The notes under the pieces: generated by a model | Seen by the model: the letters and a program-made list of their open reading frames with translations, nothing else | What the model was told of the DNA's origin: nothing | Database searches by the model: none | NCBI RefSeq assembly: GCF_965221945.1 | Contig: NZ_OZ244925.1 | Coordinates: 1,922,001-1,986,000, forward strand | Source of the DNA: Poriferisodalis sp965221945 | GTDB lineage: Bacteria > Actinomycetota > Acidimicrobiia > Acidimicrobiales > Poriferisodalaceae | Direction: 5' to 3' | DNA: 64,000 nt | Position numbers and translations under genes: made by a program | Shown here: positions 7,659-15,941 of the stretch, in pieces | Layout of the letters: every line of letters begins with the position of its first letter | Numbering within the stretch: the stretch's first letter is position 1

Positions 7659-8822
7659 ATGGCCTATGCGCGCAATCGGACTTACCTCGATGCCGACAGC
7701 CACCTCATGGAGCTACCGGACTTTCTGCGGGCACATGCGGACCCAGGCATCCGGGATCGCATCCCCGACATTGACTTCGCCAATGGCGGGCGTCTCACCG
7801 ACGACATGGAACTCGCAGCGCGAACCCGCGCCCACTCGCCCGAGACCGTCGCGGAGCTGACGGCTCTGGGAGACGACCTGATCGCGGGACCCAAGGGCTA
7901 CCAGGCACTGGGTGCCTTTAACCCCGCAGAACGCTCCACAGCCTTGGACCTGCTCGGGTTTGCCCGGCAGTTCGTCTTCGCCACCTTCAGCGTCGGCGTG
8001 GCGTTCGATCCCCGGACCGATCTCGACGTGCGCTACGGGGCAGCCCGGGCGCACAACCGGGGCATGGCCGAGTTCTGTGCCGGCGACGACCGGCTGATCG
8101 GCGTGGCACTGCTGCCGCTGGACGATCCGCAGATGGCGGCAGCTGAAATGGAACACGCGCTCGATCTGGGATTGGGCGCGATGTGGATCCCTCACCGGCC
8201 CGCAGGCGGCGCGTCGCCCGGGCACTCAGATCTCGATCCGGTCTGGGCGCAGATGGCCGAGGCGGGCGTGCCATTCGTCTTGCATGTCGGCGGCGATCCG
8301 CTGCAGATCCGCCCTGAGTGGATGGACACCGGCCGCCCAGTGCCGACAGATTGGCTCGGCGGCGGCGAGAACGTTCGCGGCAAGGACATGGTTGCCCTCC
8401 ATCACGCTGCGGAGACCTTCGTCGGCGTGATGGTGCTTGACGGCGTGCTGGCCCGGCACCCGAGCCTGCGTGGCGGCGTCATCGAGCTGGGTGCCGCCTG
8501 GGTGCCCCAGATGCTGCGCCGGCTGGATCAGATCGTCGAGATCTGGAAGCGATCCGAGCCGGATCTTGCGGCGCTGGGTGCGGCACCTTCGGCACAGATC
8601 ACCCGGCAGATGGCGTTCACGCCATACCCGTTCGAGGATGTCGGCGCCATGATCCGCGACTCGAACGAGAACCTCTACCTGTTCTCCAGCGACTACCCGC
8701 ACATCGAGGGCGGCCGCAATCCCCTCGGGCGGTTCAATTCGTCGTTGGAAGGATTCGACGACCGAGTGCTCGACCGCTTCTTCGCCAACAACATGGCGGA
8801 TTTGCTCGAAGCCCAGTCCTAG
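7659..8822 (+). CDS. Amidohydrolase-2 family metal-dependent hydrolase
   Basis: A 387-residue TIM-barrel hydrolase of the amidohydrolase-2 group (PF04909 type), which includes decarboxylases and hydrolases of aromatic and other ring compounds. Visible metal-ligand motifs are DADSHLME near the N-terminus, VPFVLHVGGD in the middle, and YLFSSDYPHIEGG near the C-terminus with the family's Asp and His. The substrate cannot be told. It follows the mog/rib cluster on the opposite strand and opens a stretch of catabolic genes. Start ATG 7659. Confidence 0.85.
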   Translation: MAYARNRTYLDADSHLMELPDFLRAHADPGIRDRIPDIDFANGGRLTDDMELAARTRAHSPETVAELTALGDDLIAGPKGYQALGAFNPAERSTALDLLGFARQFVFATFSVGVAFDPRTDLDVRYGAARAHNRGMAEFCAGDDRLIGVALLPLDDPQMAAAEMEHALDLGLGAMWIPHRPAGGASPGHSDLDPVWAQMAEAGVPFVLHVGGDPLQIRPEWMDTGRPVPTDWLGGGENVRGKDMVALHHAAETFVGVMVLDGVLARHPSLRGGVIELGAAWVPQMLRRLDQIVEIWKRSEPDLAALGAAPSAQITRQMAFTPYPFEDVGAMIRDSNENLYLFSSDYPHIEGGRNPLGRFNSSLEGFDDRVLDRFFANNMADLLEAQS

Positions 8823-8912
8823 CGAATTCAGCCCTGACACCACTGATGGGTCCATTCGTGGTAACCCCGCGATGAGACCTGCCCCCGACCTGACCCAGAA
8901 TCGAGACCGCAA

Positions 8913-9329
8913 ATGAACGAAGTCCGTGAAGTCGCCTTTGATCTCGACACTGTCCGCATCGTGCTGCACGTGCTGGCCGTGACGGTGTGGATCGGCGGTC
9001 AGATCGTGGTCGGCGCGGTGGTGCCCGTCGTCAGCCGTGCCTACCCGGGCTCCGGCAAGGTCGCTGCGAAAGCCTTCTCGCGGGTGGCGTGGCCGGCGTT
9101 CGGCATCGCGGTCGCAACCGGGCTGTGGTCGATGCTCAGTATTCCGAGCGAAGAAACGAGCTCGGGTTGGGCGATGCTGCTCGGCATCAAGATGCTGCTG
9201 GTGCTCATCTCCGGTGTCGGCGCGCTGGTGCATCAGAACGCGGGCGACAACGTTGCGAAGCGAGGCATCAGCGCCGGTGTGTCGCTGTTGTTCGGTCTGA
9301 CAGCGCTGCTGTTCGGCGTGATGCTCTAG
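8913..9329 (+). CDS. CopD-like integral membrane protein
   Basis: A 138-residue protein with about four hydrophobic segments (around residues 15-40, 55-75, 85-107 and 118-138). The first contains LHVLAVTVWIGGQIVVG; the H...VWIGG pattern is typical of CopD / DUF2269-type heme- or copper-linked membrane proteins. It starts 90 bp after the amidohydrolase on the same strand. Its 3' end abuts an IS110 scar, but the frame ends cleanly at TAG 9329, so it looks intact. A precise role is not supported. Confidence 0.7.
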   Translation: MNEVREVAFDLDTVRIVLHVLAVTVWIGGQIVVGAVVPVVSRAYPGSGKVAAKAFSRVAWPAFGIAVATGLWSMLSIPSEETSSGWAMLLGIKMLLVLISGVGALVHQNAGDNVAKRGISAGVSLLFGLTALLFGVML

Positions 9330-9332
9330 CGC

Positions 9333-9530
9333 CGACGCCACCCCCAGCACCCATCCCACCTGGTCCACCGCCGCAGCGACATGGACATCTTTGTGAGTGT
9401 CGACACCGCCGAACGCGCCGCCTGGTCCCTCAGCCATGATGAACACCTGCCTTTCTCGCCAAGAGTGAGCTAGGCACCTCCGGCCGGGACGGCGGACAGG
9501 ACGGTCAAGGTGGTCTCTCCAAGGCTCCTA
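9333..9530 (-). mobile_element. IS110-family insertion sequence remnant (5' end only)
   Basis: On the minus strand a frame starting near 9437 reads MAEGPGGAFGGVDTHKDVHV and continues AAAVDQVGWVLGV. This is the N-terminus of an IS110-type transposase, with the first Asp of its DEDD RuvC-like domain. The homology stops at about 9333 where the CopD-like gene begins, so only some 35 residues survive. The DNA upstream to about 9530 (CTCATAGGAG and CTCACTCTTGGCGAGA on the minus strand) looks like the non-coding end of the same element. The rest of the 9330-9694 gap holds nothing I can identify. Confidence 0.7.
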
Positions 9531-9694
9531 TGAGGTCGCGTCCGCCCGACCGGTCGGTGCGCGCCAGCAGCCCGGGCACCAAGCCGACAGATCAGCAACA
9601 AGGCACCAAGCCCGTCACACCCCGAGTCAGACCCAGGCCCGAACCACTGACCCGAACAGCATGACCGTCACACCCCCTACATACAGTCGTTTTC

Positions 9695-10957
9695 ATGAGG
9701 GACGGCGGCGGATCGGGTTCGCGGGGCACGGCAACAAGCGCTGCTGTGCGCGTGGACGCGGTGGACGTATCGGGGCTGTGCGATGCGGGTCTGCGGGCAC
9801 GGCTGCGCGAGTTGGGCGGGGCAGAGTCCCGGTTGGCGGCGATGAAGGCCGATGTGCTGGGCGAGCTCGCCCGCCGCGGCGGCAACGCAGACGCCGAGCA
9901 CACCGCCAAGGAAGCCCTGTCGGTGTCGGGGCGCGCCGCCCGCGGCGACGTGAAGGCCGCGGTAGCGCTGGGCGACCTGGAGAAGACACGCGAGGGCCTC
10001 GCATCGGGGTCGCTTCCTGTGAGCCACGCACGGCTGATCGCGCGAGCCGCTGGCGACGCTCCGATCGACGAGGCGTTCCTGGCCGAACGCGCCCACCGCG
10101 AGGGCTATGACGAATTCCGTCGCACAGTCGCACGCCACGTCGCCGACCAGACCCGCGACGATGGCGCCTCGCTGCTCGAACAGCAGCGACAGCAGCGCTC
10201 GGCGCGTGTGTTCACCAGCCGCGACAACGGCATGGTGGTCATCAACGGCCAGTTCGACCCGGTCTCCGGCGCCCGGCTGGCGTCAGTGATCGCCGCCACA
10301 GAACGACGCCTCTACCACCACGAAGACCCCAACAACCGGCCCACCGCGGCCCAGCGCACCGCCGACGCGATAGCCAAGCTCATCTGCGAGCCCGACACCG
10401 CACGGCCCGCAGGCACGTCGCTGATCGTGGTGGCCGACTACGACACGGTCAACCACCAGCTCGCCAACACACGTTTCGCCGACGGCACCCCGATCCCCAT
10501 CGGCGAGATCGCCAACATCGCCGTCGACGCCGGCGTGCTGCCCGCAATCTTCAACGACGCCACCGGCGACCTGCGCATGGGACGCCGCCGCCGCACCGCC
10601 ACCGAACTCCAACGCTGCGCACTCGCACTGCGCGACCAAGGCTGCATCGGCTGTGGCACACACCCCGACCACTGCCGCTCACACCACATCGACGAATGGC
10701 AACACGGCGGCCCCACCGACTACGACAACCTCGTGCCGGTCTGCCACGACTGCCACAACGACAAAATCCACCAACAAGGCTTCACCGTCGAACCCCACCA
10801 CACACGCCCCGGCCGATTCCGGCTCCAACCGCCGGACCAGTCCCCCAGCGAGCACCGGGACCCCGACGAGAACCGGGACCCCGACGAGAACCGGCACCCC
10901 AACGAGAACCGGGACCCCAACGAACATCGGGACTCCCCTAGAGCGCCGCCCATGTGA
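9695..10957 (+). CDS. DUF222 domain-containing HNH endonuclease-like protein
   Basis: A 420-residue member of the actinobacterial DUF222-HNH family, which is often multicopy and has no settled function. The DUF222 part spans about residues 25-280. The HNH part has CIGCGTHPDHCRSHHIDEW followed by CHDCHNDKIHQ, that is two CxxC zinc pairs around the HH catalytic segment. The C-terminal 30 residues are a hydrophilic repeat (HRDPDENRDPDENRHPNEN) encoded by 18-bp units. The 3' end with its stop codon is duplicated downstream. Members of this family often spread with mobile DNA, and the IS110 scar lies just upstream. Confidence 0.88.
   Translation: MRDGGGSGSRGTATSAAVRVDAVDVSGLCDAGLRARLRELGGAESRLAAMKADVLGELARRGGNADAEHTAKEALSVSGRAARGDVKAAVALGDLEKTREGLASGSLPVSHARLIARAAGDAPIDEAFLAERAHREGYDEFRRTVARHVADQTRDDGASLLEQQRQQRSARVFTSRDNGMVVINGQFDPVSGARLASVIAATERRLYHHEDPNNRPTAAQRTADAIAKLICEPDTARPAGTSLIVVADYDTVNHQLANTRFADGTPIPIGEIANIAVDAGVLPAIFNDATGDLRMGRRRRTATELQRCALALRDQGCIGCGTHPDHCRSHHIDEWQHGGPTDYDNLVPVCHDCHNDKIHQQGFTVEPHHTRPGRFRLQPPDQSPSEHRDPDENRDPDENRHPNENRDPNEHRDSPRAPPM
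10850..10939 (+). repeat. 18-bp tandem repeat, five units, in the HNH gene tail
   Basis: Five consecutive 18-bp units, of the form GAGAACCGGGACCCCGAC with small variations, start at 10850, 10868, 10886, 10904 and 10922. They encode the repeating hexapeptide E(N/H)R(D/H)P(D/N). Since 18 is a multiple of three the frame is kept and copy number can change freely. Confidence 0.93.
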
Positions 10958-11072
10958 TCAGCGGGGGGCGTCTCCGGTCCGACCGCATCGGGGCCCCAAC
11001 GAACATCGGGACTCCCCTAGAGCGCCGCCCATGTGATCAGCGGGGGGCGTCTCCGGTCCGACGGCATCGAGG
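10915..11072 (+). repeat. 79-bp tandem duplication of the HNH gene 3' end
   Basis: Two nearly identical copies start at 10915 and 10994 (period 79). Each begins CCCCAACGAACATCGGGACT and contains the last residues, the TGA stop and a GC-rich following stretch (GATCAGCGGGGGGCGTCTCC). The second copy lies fully downstream of the gene. This mirrors the duplicated 3' end at hisG. 11073-11160 holds no gene I can see. Confidence 0.95.
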
Positions 11073-11160
11073 TCCCGAAGTGGTAGTTGGGAGGGGCGAG
11101 CCGCCCCAATCCAGCACACGAGCAGCTCATCTCCGGCTTGCGGGACTGGACCGGCGGGCG

Positions 11161-12366
11161 TTACCAGACGGCGTTGGCAGCCTTGAGCTCGAGGACCTGC
11201 TCGTCGTCGTAACCGAGTTCCGCGAGGATCTCGTCGGTGTGCTCGCCGTAGTCAGCGGTGGAACCTCGCGCGCCGCGGAACTCATCGACGTCGAATACCG
11301 CCGGCGGCCCGATGAATCCGTCGTCAAAGCTCACCAGGTACTCGTTGGCCAGGATGTCGGGGTTGCCCGCAAGGTCCTCAACGCGATTCACCGGAGACAC
11401 CCATGCCCCGCAGCCCCGGATCGCTCGCCACCAGGCCTCGGTGGTATCAGTCCTCATGTGGGCGGCGAACAGCGGGGTGAATTCGGCACGGTTGGTTACC
11501 ACGTCCTCGAAGGTCGCGAAACGCGGGTCTTCCAGCCACGACTCGATGCCGACAGCTCTCGCAAGCCCCTCCCAATGCGGTCCTTGCAGCGCAGCGATCG
11601 CAATCCAGCCGTCGGCCGTCTCGAAAACGGTGAAGAGCGGGTTCCAAACCTTTGCCGGATCGAAGCGTTCCATGCGCTGTCCTACGTTCGCGGCAACGCC
11701 CACGGCCTGGCTGGTCAACCACAGCAGTGCCTGCGTCTGCGATGTCCCCACCACGCAGCCCCGCCCGGTGCGCGCACGTTTGAGCAGCCCGGCCATCACC
11801 GCCGAGGCCATGTTGGTGCCGGTCAGGATGTCGCTCAGCGAGCCCGGCGGATACGTCGGCACTTCGGTCGGCGAGATTGCGTCCATGAAACCGGCGTGCG
11901 CCATGCCGACCGTGTCCTGGCACAGGTCCTCGGCCAGCTCACCTCGTAGCCCGAACCCGCCGCCCCGGCAATACACCAGCTGCGGGTTGAGCTCTGCCAG
12001 CGTGTCAGGGTCGGCGCCGTAGCGGGCGAGGCCGGCGGTCCGCAGATTCGTGATGAACACATCGGCCTCACGGATCAGACGCTCGAAGATCGGGCGTCCC
12101 GCCACCGACGAGATGTCGAGCGCCAGCGATCGCTTGTTGCGGTTGAGCGAACTGTAGAGCCATTCCCGGCCCCGGTCGTCGAACGTCACCCCGAACACGC
12201 TCGCGAAGCTGCGCATGTAGTCGGCCTGGCCGACTTGCTCGATCTTGACGACATCCGCGCCCAGCGAAGCCAGCGTGAGGCCCCCGTCTGGTCCCTGCAC
12301 GTACATGGTCATCTCGACAACGCGGAGGCCGGCGAGCGGTGCCTCGGCGGCAGTCTCGTCGTGCAT
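11161..12366 (-). CDS. CaiB/BaiF (class III) CoA-transferase
   Basis: A 401-residue class III CoA-transferase, expected to move CoA between acyl-CoA and a carboxylic acid. The N-terminal part has the family start PLAGLRVVEMTMYVQGP, then GADVVKIEQVGQADYMR and SLNRNKRSLALDI. The mid-region FITNLRTAGLARYGAD also fits. The acyl substrate is unknown. It is divergent from the dienoyl-CoA isomerase-like gene, with 173 bp between them that should hold both promoters. Together they suggest activation and breakdown of an organic acid. Confidence 0.88.
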   Translation of the reverse strand: MHDETAAEAPLAGLRVVEMTMYVQGPDGGLTLASLGADVVKIEQVGQADYMRSFASVFGVTFDDRGREWLYSSLNRNKRSLALDISSVAGRPIFERLIREADVFITNLRTAGLARYGADPDTLAELNPQLVYCRGGGFGLRGELAEDLCQDTVGMAHAGFMDAISPTEVPTYPPGSLSDILTGTNMASAVMAGLLKRARTGRGCVVGTSQTQALLWLTSQAVGVAANVGQRMERFDPAKVWNPLFTVFETADGWIAIAALQGPHWEGLARAVGIESWLEDPRFATFEDVVTNRAEFTPLFAAHMRTDTTEAWWRAIRGCGAWVSPVNRVEDLAGNPDILANEYLVSFDDGFIGPPAVFDVDEFRGARGSTADYGEHTDEILAELGYDDEQVLELKAANAVW

Positions 12367-12539
12367 CGATCCTCCAGCCTCCGTCGCCGCCGCGGACCCT
12401 AGCGCTGGGCTGGCGGCTCGATCCCGACGCGCAGTGGGGTCGCAGGGCGCCGGGGATCGTGCCGACGGGCGCCATCGAAGCGCACTCGTCGTTCACGCGC
12501 TTGACTTGTGCGGACTTGCGAAACCGAAGGGGCGAGCCG

Positions 12540-13400
12540 ATGACCGGATCCGACTACACCTGCTTCGACGTGGAAGTGCGCGACCACATCGCCAGCCTGG
12601 TCATGAAGCGCCCCGAGAAGGCCAACTCGATGATCTTGGAGTTCTGGAGGGAGCTGCCCCAGATCACCGACGAGATCTCGTCTGGTACCGACGCCCGAGT
12701 CGTCGTGCTGTCAGCGATCGGCAGGCACTTCTGCTCGGGCATGGACCTCGCTGTGTTCGGCGGCTTCGAAGAGCCGGCCAGCGGCGTCGGCGGCGGACAC
12801 AGCAGCCGGGCACGTGCGCAGTTTCGTAACACCGCACTGCGCGCACAGCAAACCTTCAACGCCTTTGAGCAGAGCCGGCTGCCGGTTATCGCCGCCGTCC
12901 AAGGTGCGTGCGTCGGCGGCGGAGTCGACATGGTCTCGGCCTGCGATCTTCGCTACGCCACACAGGACGCGTTCTTCTCGATCCAGGAGATCAACATCGG
13001 CATGACCGCGGATGTGGGAACGCTTCAGCGCATGCCCAAGCTGGTACCCGAGGGCGTTGTGCGCGAGCTGGCCTATACCGGCCGCCGTATGGGCGCGCAA
13101 GAAGCACTCGACCGCGGCTTTGTGAACGCTGTGTACGACGACCACGCTTCGATGATGGAAGCGGTCGACGACATTGCTGCCCAGATTGCCGCGAAGAGCC
13201 CGATGGCAATCTGGGGCACGAAGCAGTCGATGAACTACAGCCGCGATCACTCGGTCGCCGACGGCCTGGAGTACATCGCCACGTGGAACGCCGCGATGTT
13301 CGACACCGACGACATGGGCGAAGCCTTCCGGGCCCAGATGGATCGCCGTGAACCTGACTTCCCCGATCACCGTCCCCTGGGCAAAGGTTTCGGCGCCTGA
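12540..13400 (+). CDS. Crotonase-family enzyme, delta(3,5)-delta(2,4)-dienoyl-CoA isomerase-like
   Basis: A 286-residue crotonase-fold enzyme. The oxyanion-hole segments are HFCSGMDLAVF and GACVGGGVDMVSACDLRYA. Within the second, the Asp of GVDM, followed by the Glu of QEINIG and the Asp eight residues later in TADVGTLQRMPK, matches the catalytic acid triad of mitochondrial dienoyl-CoA isomerase (ECH1). This makes an isomerase acting on odd-position double bonds more likely than a plain hydratase. I chose ATG 12540 for the ribosome binding site AAGGGGCGAG just upstream; the open frame extends further 5'. It could serve in beta-oxidation with the adjacent CoA-transferase. Confidence 0.85.
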   Translation: MTGSDYTCFDVEVRDHIASLVMKRPEKANSMILEFWRELPQITDEISSGTDARVVVLSAIGRHFCSGMDLAVFGGFEEPASGVGGGHSSRARAQFRNTALRAQQTFNAFEQSRLPVIAAVQGACVGGGVDMVSACDLRYATQDAFFSIQEINIGMTADVGTLQRMPKLVPEGVVRELAYTGRRMGAQEALDRGFVNAVYDDHASMMEAVDDIAAQIAAKSPMAIWGTKQSMNYSRDHSVADGLEYIATWNAAMFDTDDMGEAFRAQMDRREPDFPDHRPLGKGFGA

Positions 13401-13452
13401 CAAGGCGCGTCGGAGATACAGCACCTGACACGGTGCACAGGAGATACATCGC

Positions 13453-14223
13453 ATGAGCAAGCTCTCACTCGTCCCCCTCGAATGCGGCTGGCTGTCCACC
13501 GCGACCGCCTCGGTGATCGCGGATGCGCCCGGCGAGGTGCGGCTGCCCATCCCGAGCTGGCTGGTGCGCCATTCCAGCGGTCAGACGCTGGTGTTCGACA
13601 CCGGCATGCACCCACAGGTGCAGGACGGCGTAGGTACCCGCTACCCATTGATGGCAAAGGCCTTCACGGCCGACTACTCGGCGGGCGAGGAGGTCTCGTC
13701 CCGGCTGGAGGGGGTCGAAGTCGATCCGGCCGGGTTGACGTTCGTGATCTTCAGTCACCTGCATTTCGACCATTGCGGCGGCACGGAACTGCTGCCGAAT
13801 GCACGGCTGATCTGCCAGCGGGCCGAGTGGGAGGCCGGACATCACCCCAAGCTCATCGAGCACGAGGTGTACAAGCCCTCCGACTTCGACCTGGGCCACG
13901 ACGTGCTGCTCATCGACGGCCAGCACGATGTGTTCGGCGACGGCTCGGTGACGTGCATCCCGACACCGGGACACACGGCGGGTCACCAGTCACTGCGGGT
14001 GGAGCTGGACAGCGGTCCGGTGGTGCTGACCGGCGACTGCGTCTACTGGGAAGACGTGCTCGACCGGATGCTGCTCCCGCCGTTCGGCTTCAACCACGAC
14101 ATGCAGCTGGAATCAATGCGGCGGCTGAAGTCGATGCGCGACGACGAGGGGTGCCGGCTGCTCTACGGGCACGACGACACCCAGTGGGCGACGCTGCCCC
14201 ACGAGGGGCTCGGGCTGACCTAG
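13453..14223 (+). CDS. Metallo-beta-lactamase fold hydrolase, N-acyl homoserine lactonase-like
   Basis: A 256-residue MBL-fold enzyme. The zinc motif is SHLHFDHCGG (HxHxDH), followed by TPGHTAGHQS, GDCVYWED and LLYGHDD, giving the full ligand set of a dinuclear hydrolase. The layout (late HxHxDH at about residue 103 and a closing YGHD) resembles AHL lactonases and related lactone or ester hydrolases. Its substrate is not known. It begins 52 bp after the crotonase gene on the same strand and is likely cotranscribed. Its stop codon lies in a 13-bp tandem repeat. Confidence 0.82.
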   Translation: MSKLSLVPLECGWLSTATASVIADAPGEVRLPIPSWLVRHSSGQTLVFDTGMHPQVQDGVGTRYPLMAKAFTADYSAGEEVSSRLEGVEVDPAGLTFVIFSHLHFDHCGGTELLPNARLICQRAEWEAGHHPKLIEHEVYKPSDFDLGHDVLLIDGQHDVFGDGSVTCIPTPGHTAGHQSLRVELDSGPVVLTGDCVYWEDVLDRMLLPPFGFNHDMQLESMRRLKSMRDDEGCRLLYGHDDTQWATLPHEGLGLT

Positions 14224-14256
14224 CTCGCTGACGTAGCTCGCTGACTTAGCTCAGCG
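14221..14256 (+). repeat. 13-bp tandem repeat spanning two convergent stop codons
   Basis: TAGCTCGCTGACG at 14221 and TAGCTCGCTGACT at 14234 are followed by a partial unit TAGCTCAGCG at 14247. The first unit begins with the TAG stop of the MBL gene. The end of the second unit and the start of the third form the TAA stop of the convergent amidohydrolase gene. Confidence 0.85.
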
Positions 14257-15271
14257 GTTCGACGCGGTAGAAGCGGCGAGCGGTACCGGCGAAGAGGTCG
14301 GCGCGTTCTGAGGGCGTGTAGCCGGCCTGATCGCAGATGCGCTGGAAGGCGTTGAACAGCACCGTGTACGAGCAGCCCTGCTTGTCTACTGGGAAGTTGC
14401 TCTCGAACATGCAGCGGTCGGGGCCGAAGGTCTCGATTGCGTGTCGGATGTCGTCGCTCCAGGTTGCTGCGACGTGCTCCGAGGAAGGTGCCTGAGGGAG
14501 TCGCTTGAAGCCCACGCCATAGATGCTCATGCCAATGCCACCCACCTTGACGGTGACCTGAGGGTGCCTGGCAAGCGCTTCGAGCGCTGGCCGCACGACG
14601 GCGCGCACCTCATCACGGCGGTCGGTGTAGGGGCCGATGCCCAGCGGGCCGCCGAGGTGGTCGAGCACGACGGGTGTATCGGGCACAGCATGAGCGAGGT
14701 CGACGAGTTCGGTCACTTGCGGATGGTACATCCAGCCATCGAAGCTGAATCCCATCCGGCCCAGCGTGGCGAATCCGGCCCGGAAATCCGGAGCTCCGAG
14801 CAGGCCGGGCGGGGCCTTGGTGTGTTCTTCGCGAATCTGGTCGCTTGCGTCCCAGCCGCTGGCGTGACGGATGCCCCGAAACAGGCCCTCGCCGGCCTCG
14901 TCGTGCGCCGCCAGCACTTCCTCGACGGCGTTGCCGAGCGTCAGGTCGGCGAAGCTGACGATCGCCGAGATCGTCGCACCTTCGGCCTCGGCAGATATTG
15001 CGGCCTGCTCACGCACAAACTCGGTCTCGCCCACCGGTCGCATGTGGGAGGGACCGCTGGTGTAGTAACCGGCAGTGCATTCCACGAAGACCGTCTGGGT
15101 GACGTTGTGGCCCGCGCCGGTGTCGGCGTGCAGTTCAGGCACGAGGTACGTGCCCGCCGCGAAGTCCCAGAGGTGATGGTGCGGGTCAACGATCTCGGTG
15201 TCGGGATCGATGGGCTGCTCGACGGTGGCTGCCAGCCATGCGTCCTTGTCGATTGCTGGGTCGTCGGCCAC
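14246..15271 (-). CDS. Amidohydrolase-2 family hydrolase
   Basis: A 341-residue TIM-barrel hydrolase. It has the HxH metal motif in VDPHHHLWDF, then TPVVLDHLGGP in mid-barrel and the C-terminal CMFESNFPVDKQG with the conserved Asp. The group includes lactonases and ring-opening hydrolases; the DPHHHLWD start is typical of the 2-pyrone-4,6-dicarboxylate / L-fucono-lactone hydrolase side of the family. I chose GTG 15271, because AGGGGAAACA stands right upstream; a longer open frame to 15433 has no support. It is convergent with the MBL gene. Confidence 0.83.
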   Translation of the reverse strand: MADDPAIDKDAWLAATVEQPIDPDTEIVDPHHHLWDFAAGTYLVPELHADTGAGHNVTQTVFVECTAGYYTSGPSHMRPVGETEFVREQAAISAEAEGATISAIVSFADLTLGNAVEEVLAAHDEAGEGLFRGIRHASGWDASDQIREEHTKAPPGLLGAPDFRAGFATLGRMGFSFDGWMYHPQVTELVDLAHAVPDTPVVLDHLGGPLGIGPYTDRRDEVRAVVRPALEALARHPQVTVKVGGIGMSIYGVGFKRLPQAPSSEHVAATWSDDIRHAIETFGPDRCMFESNFPVDKQGCSYTVLFNAFQRICDQAGYTPSERADLFAGTARRFYRVEPLS

Positions 15272-15347
15272 TGCTGTTTCCCCTGTGTCGTAGCGAACGG
15301 GCTGCGCGCGGCACTGTAGGCGGCGACGGCCCGCCGGGCAGCCGGCC

Positions 15348-15920
15348 TCAGATCTCACGATCCCAGGACTCGGTGGGTTCGAGCCCGTCGGGTGTGAGCT
15401 GCCACAGCGACGGCGTGGCCACGCCGTCAGCAATGTCGAGATATCCGACGGTGCCGAGTTGGGCGCTGAGGTTGCGAGGGAACGTCGGTGATCCGGGATT
15501 CACGCACAGCACGCCAGACAGCGTGTCGATGCGGTGAACGTGCGTGTCGCCGTACACGCACACGTCGAGTTGCTCGCCGCCGAAGTGCCGCTCGATGGCA
15601 TCGGCCACGGTGTAGAAGGACAGCTCCGGCACGGGCAGGTGGTGGGTGAGGCCGACCCGCACGCCGCCGAAGGTGTGCGCCCACGCGTTTGCCAGCAACC
15701 GATGGTCAGGCTGGATGTCGCGGCCCGACGAGCCGTCGTCGCCGTTGCCCCGAGCGGCCCAGGTCGGTGCGATCTCGTTGAGCCGGTCGACGACCGAGAT
15801 GTCGTAGATGTCGCCGGCGTGCAGGATGGCGTCGCACCCCTCCATGGCTGCATAGGCCTCGGGCCAGAGCTCTGGCGCAGCCTCGGGGATGTGAGTGTCC
15901 GAGATCAGCCCGATCCGCAT
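15348..15920 (-). CDS. YfcE/MJ0936-type metallophosphoesterase
   Basis: A 190-residue calcineurin-like phosphodiesterase. All metal-ligand motifs are present in order: MRIGLISDTHIPE, LHAGDIYD, RGNGDD, LTHHLP, YGDTHVHRI, ending with the VNPGSPTFPR signature of the YfcE group. Relatives hydrolyse small phosphodiesters; the true substrate is unknown. It is on the same strand as the amidohydrolase downstream and lies next to fmt (21 bp). Confidence 0.9.
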   Translation of the reverse strand: MRIGLISDTHIPEAAPELWPEAYAAMEGCDAILHAGDIYDISVVDRLNEIAPTWAARGNGDDGSSGRDIQPDHRLLANAWAHTFGGVRVGLTHHLPVPELSFYTVADAIERHFGGEQLDVCVYGDTHVHRIDTLSGVLCVNPGSPTFPRNLSAQLGTVGYLDIADGVATPSLWQLTPDGLEPTESWDREI

Positions 15921-15941
15921 CTGGTCACGCTAGGCGCGAGG

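Noticed and set aside
10850..10939. CRISPR-like array of 18-bp units
   Set aside because: The units are contiguous without spacers and lie in frame in a coding region; it is a coding tandem repeat.
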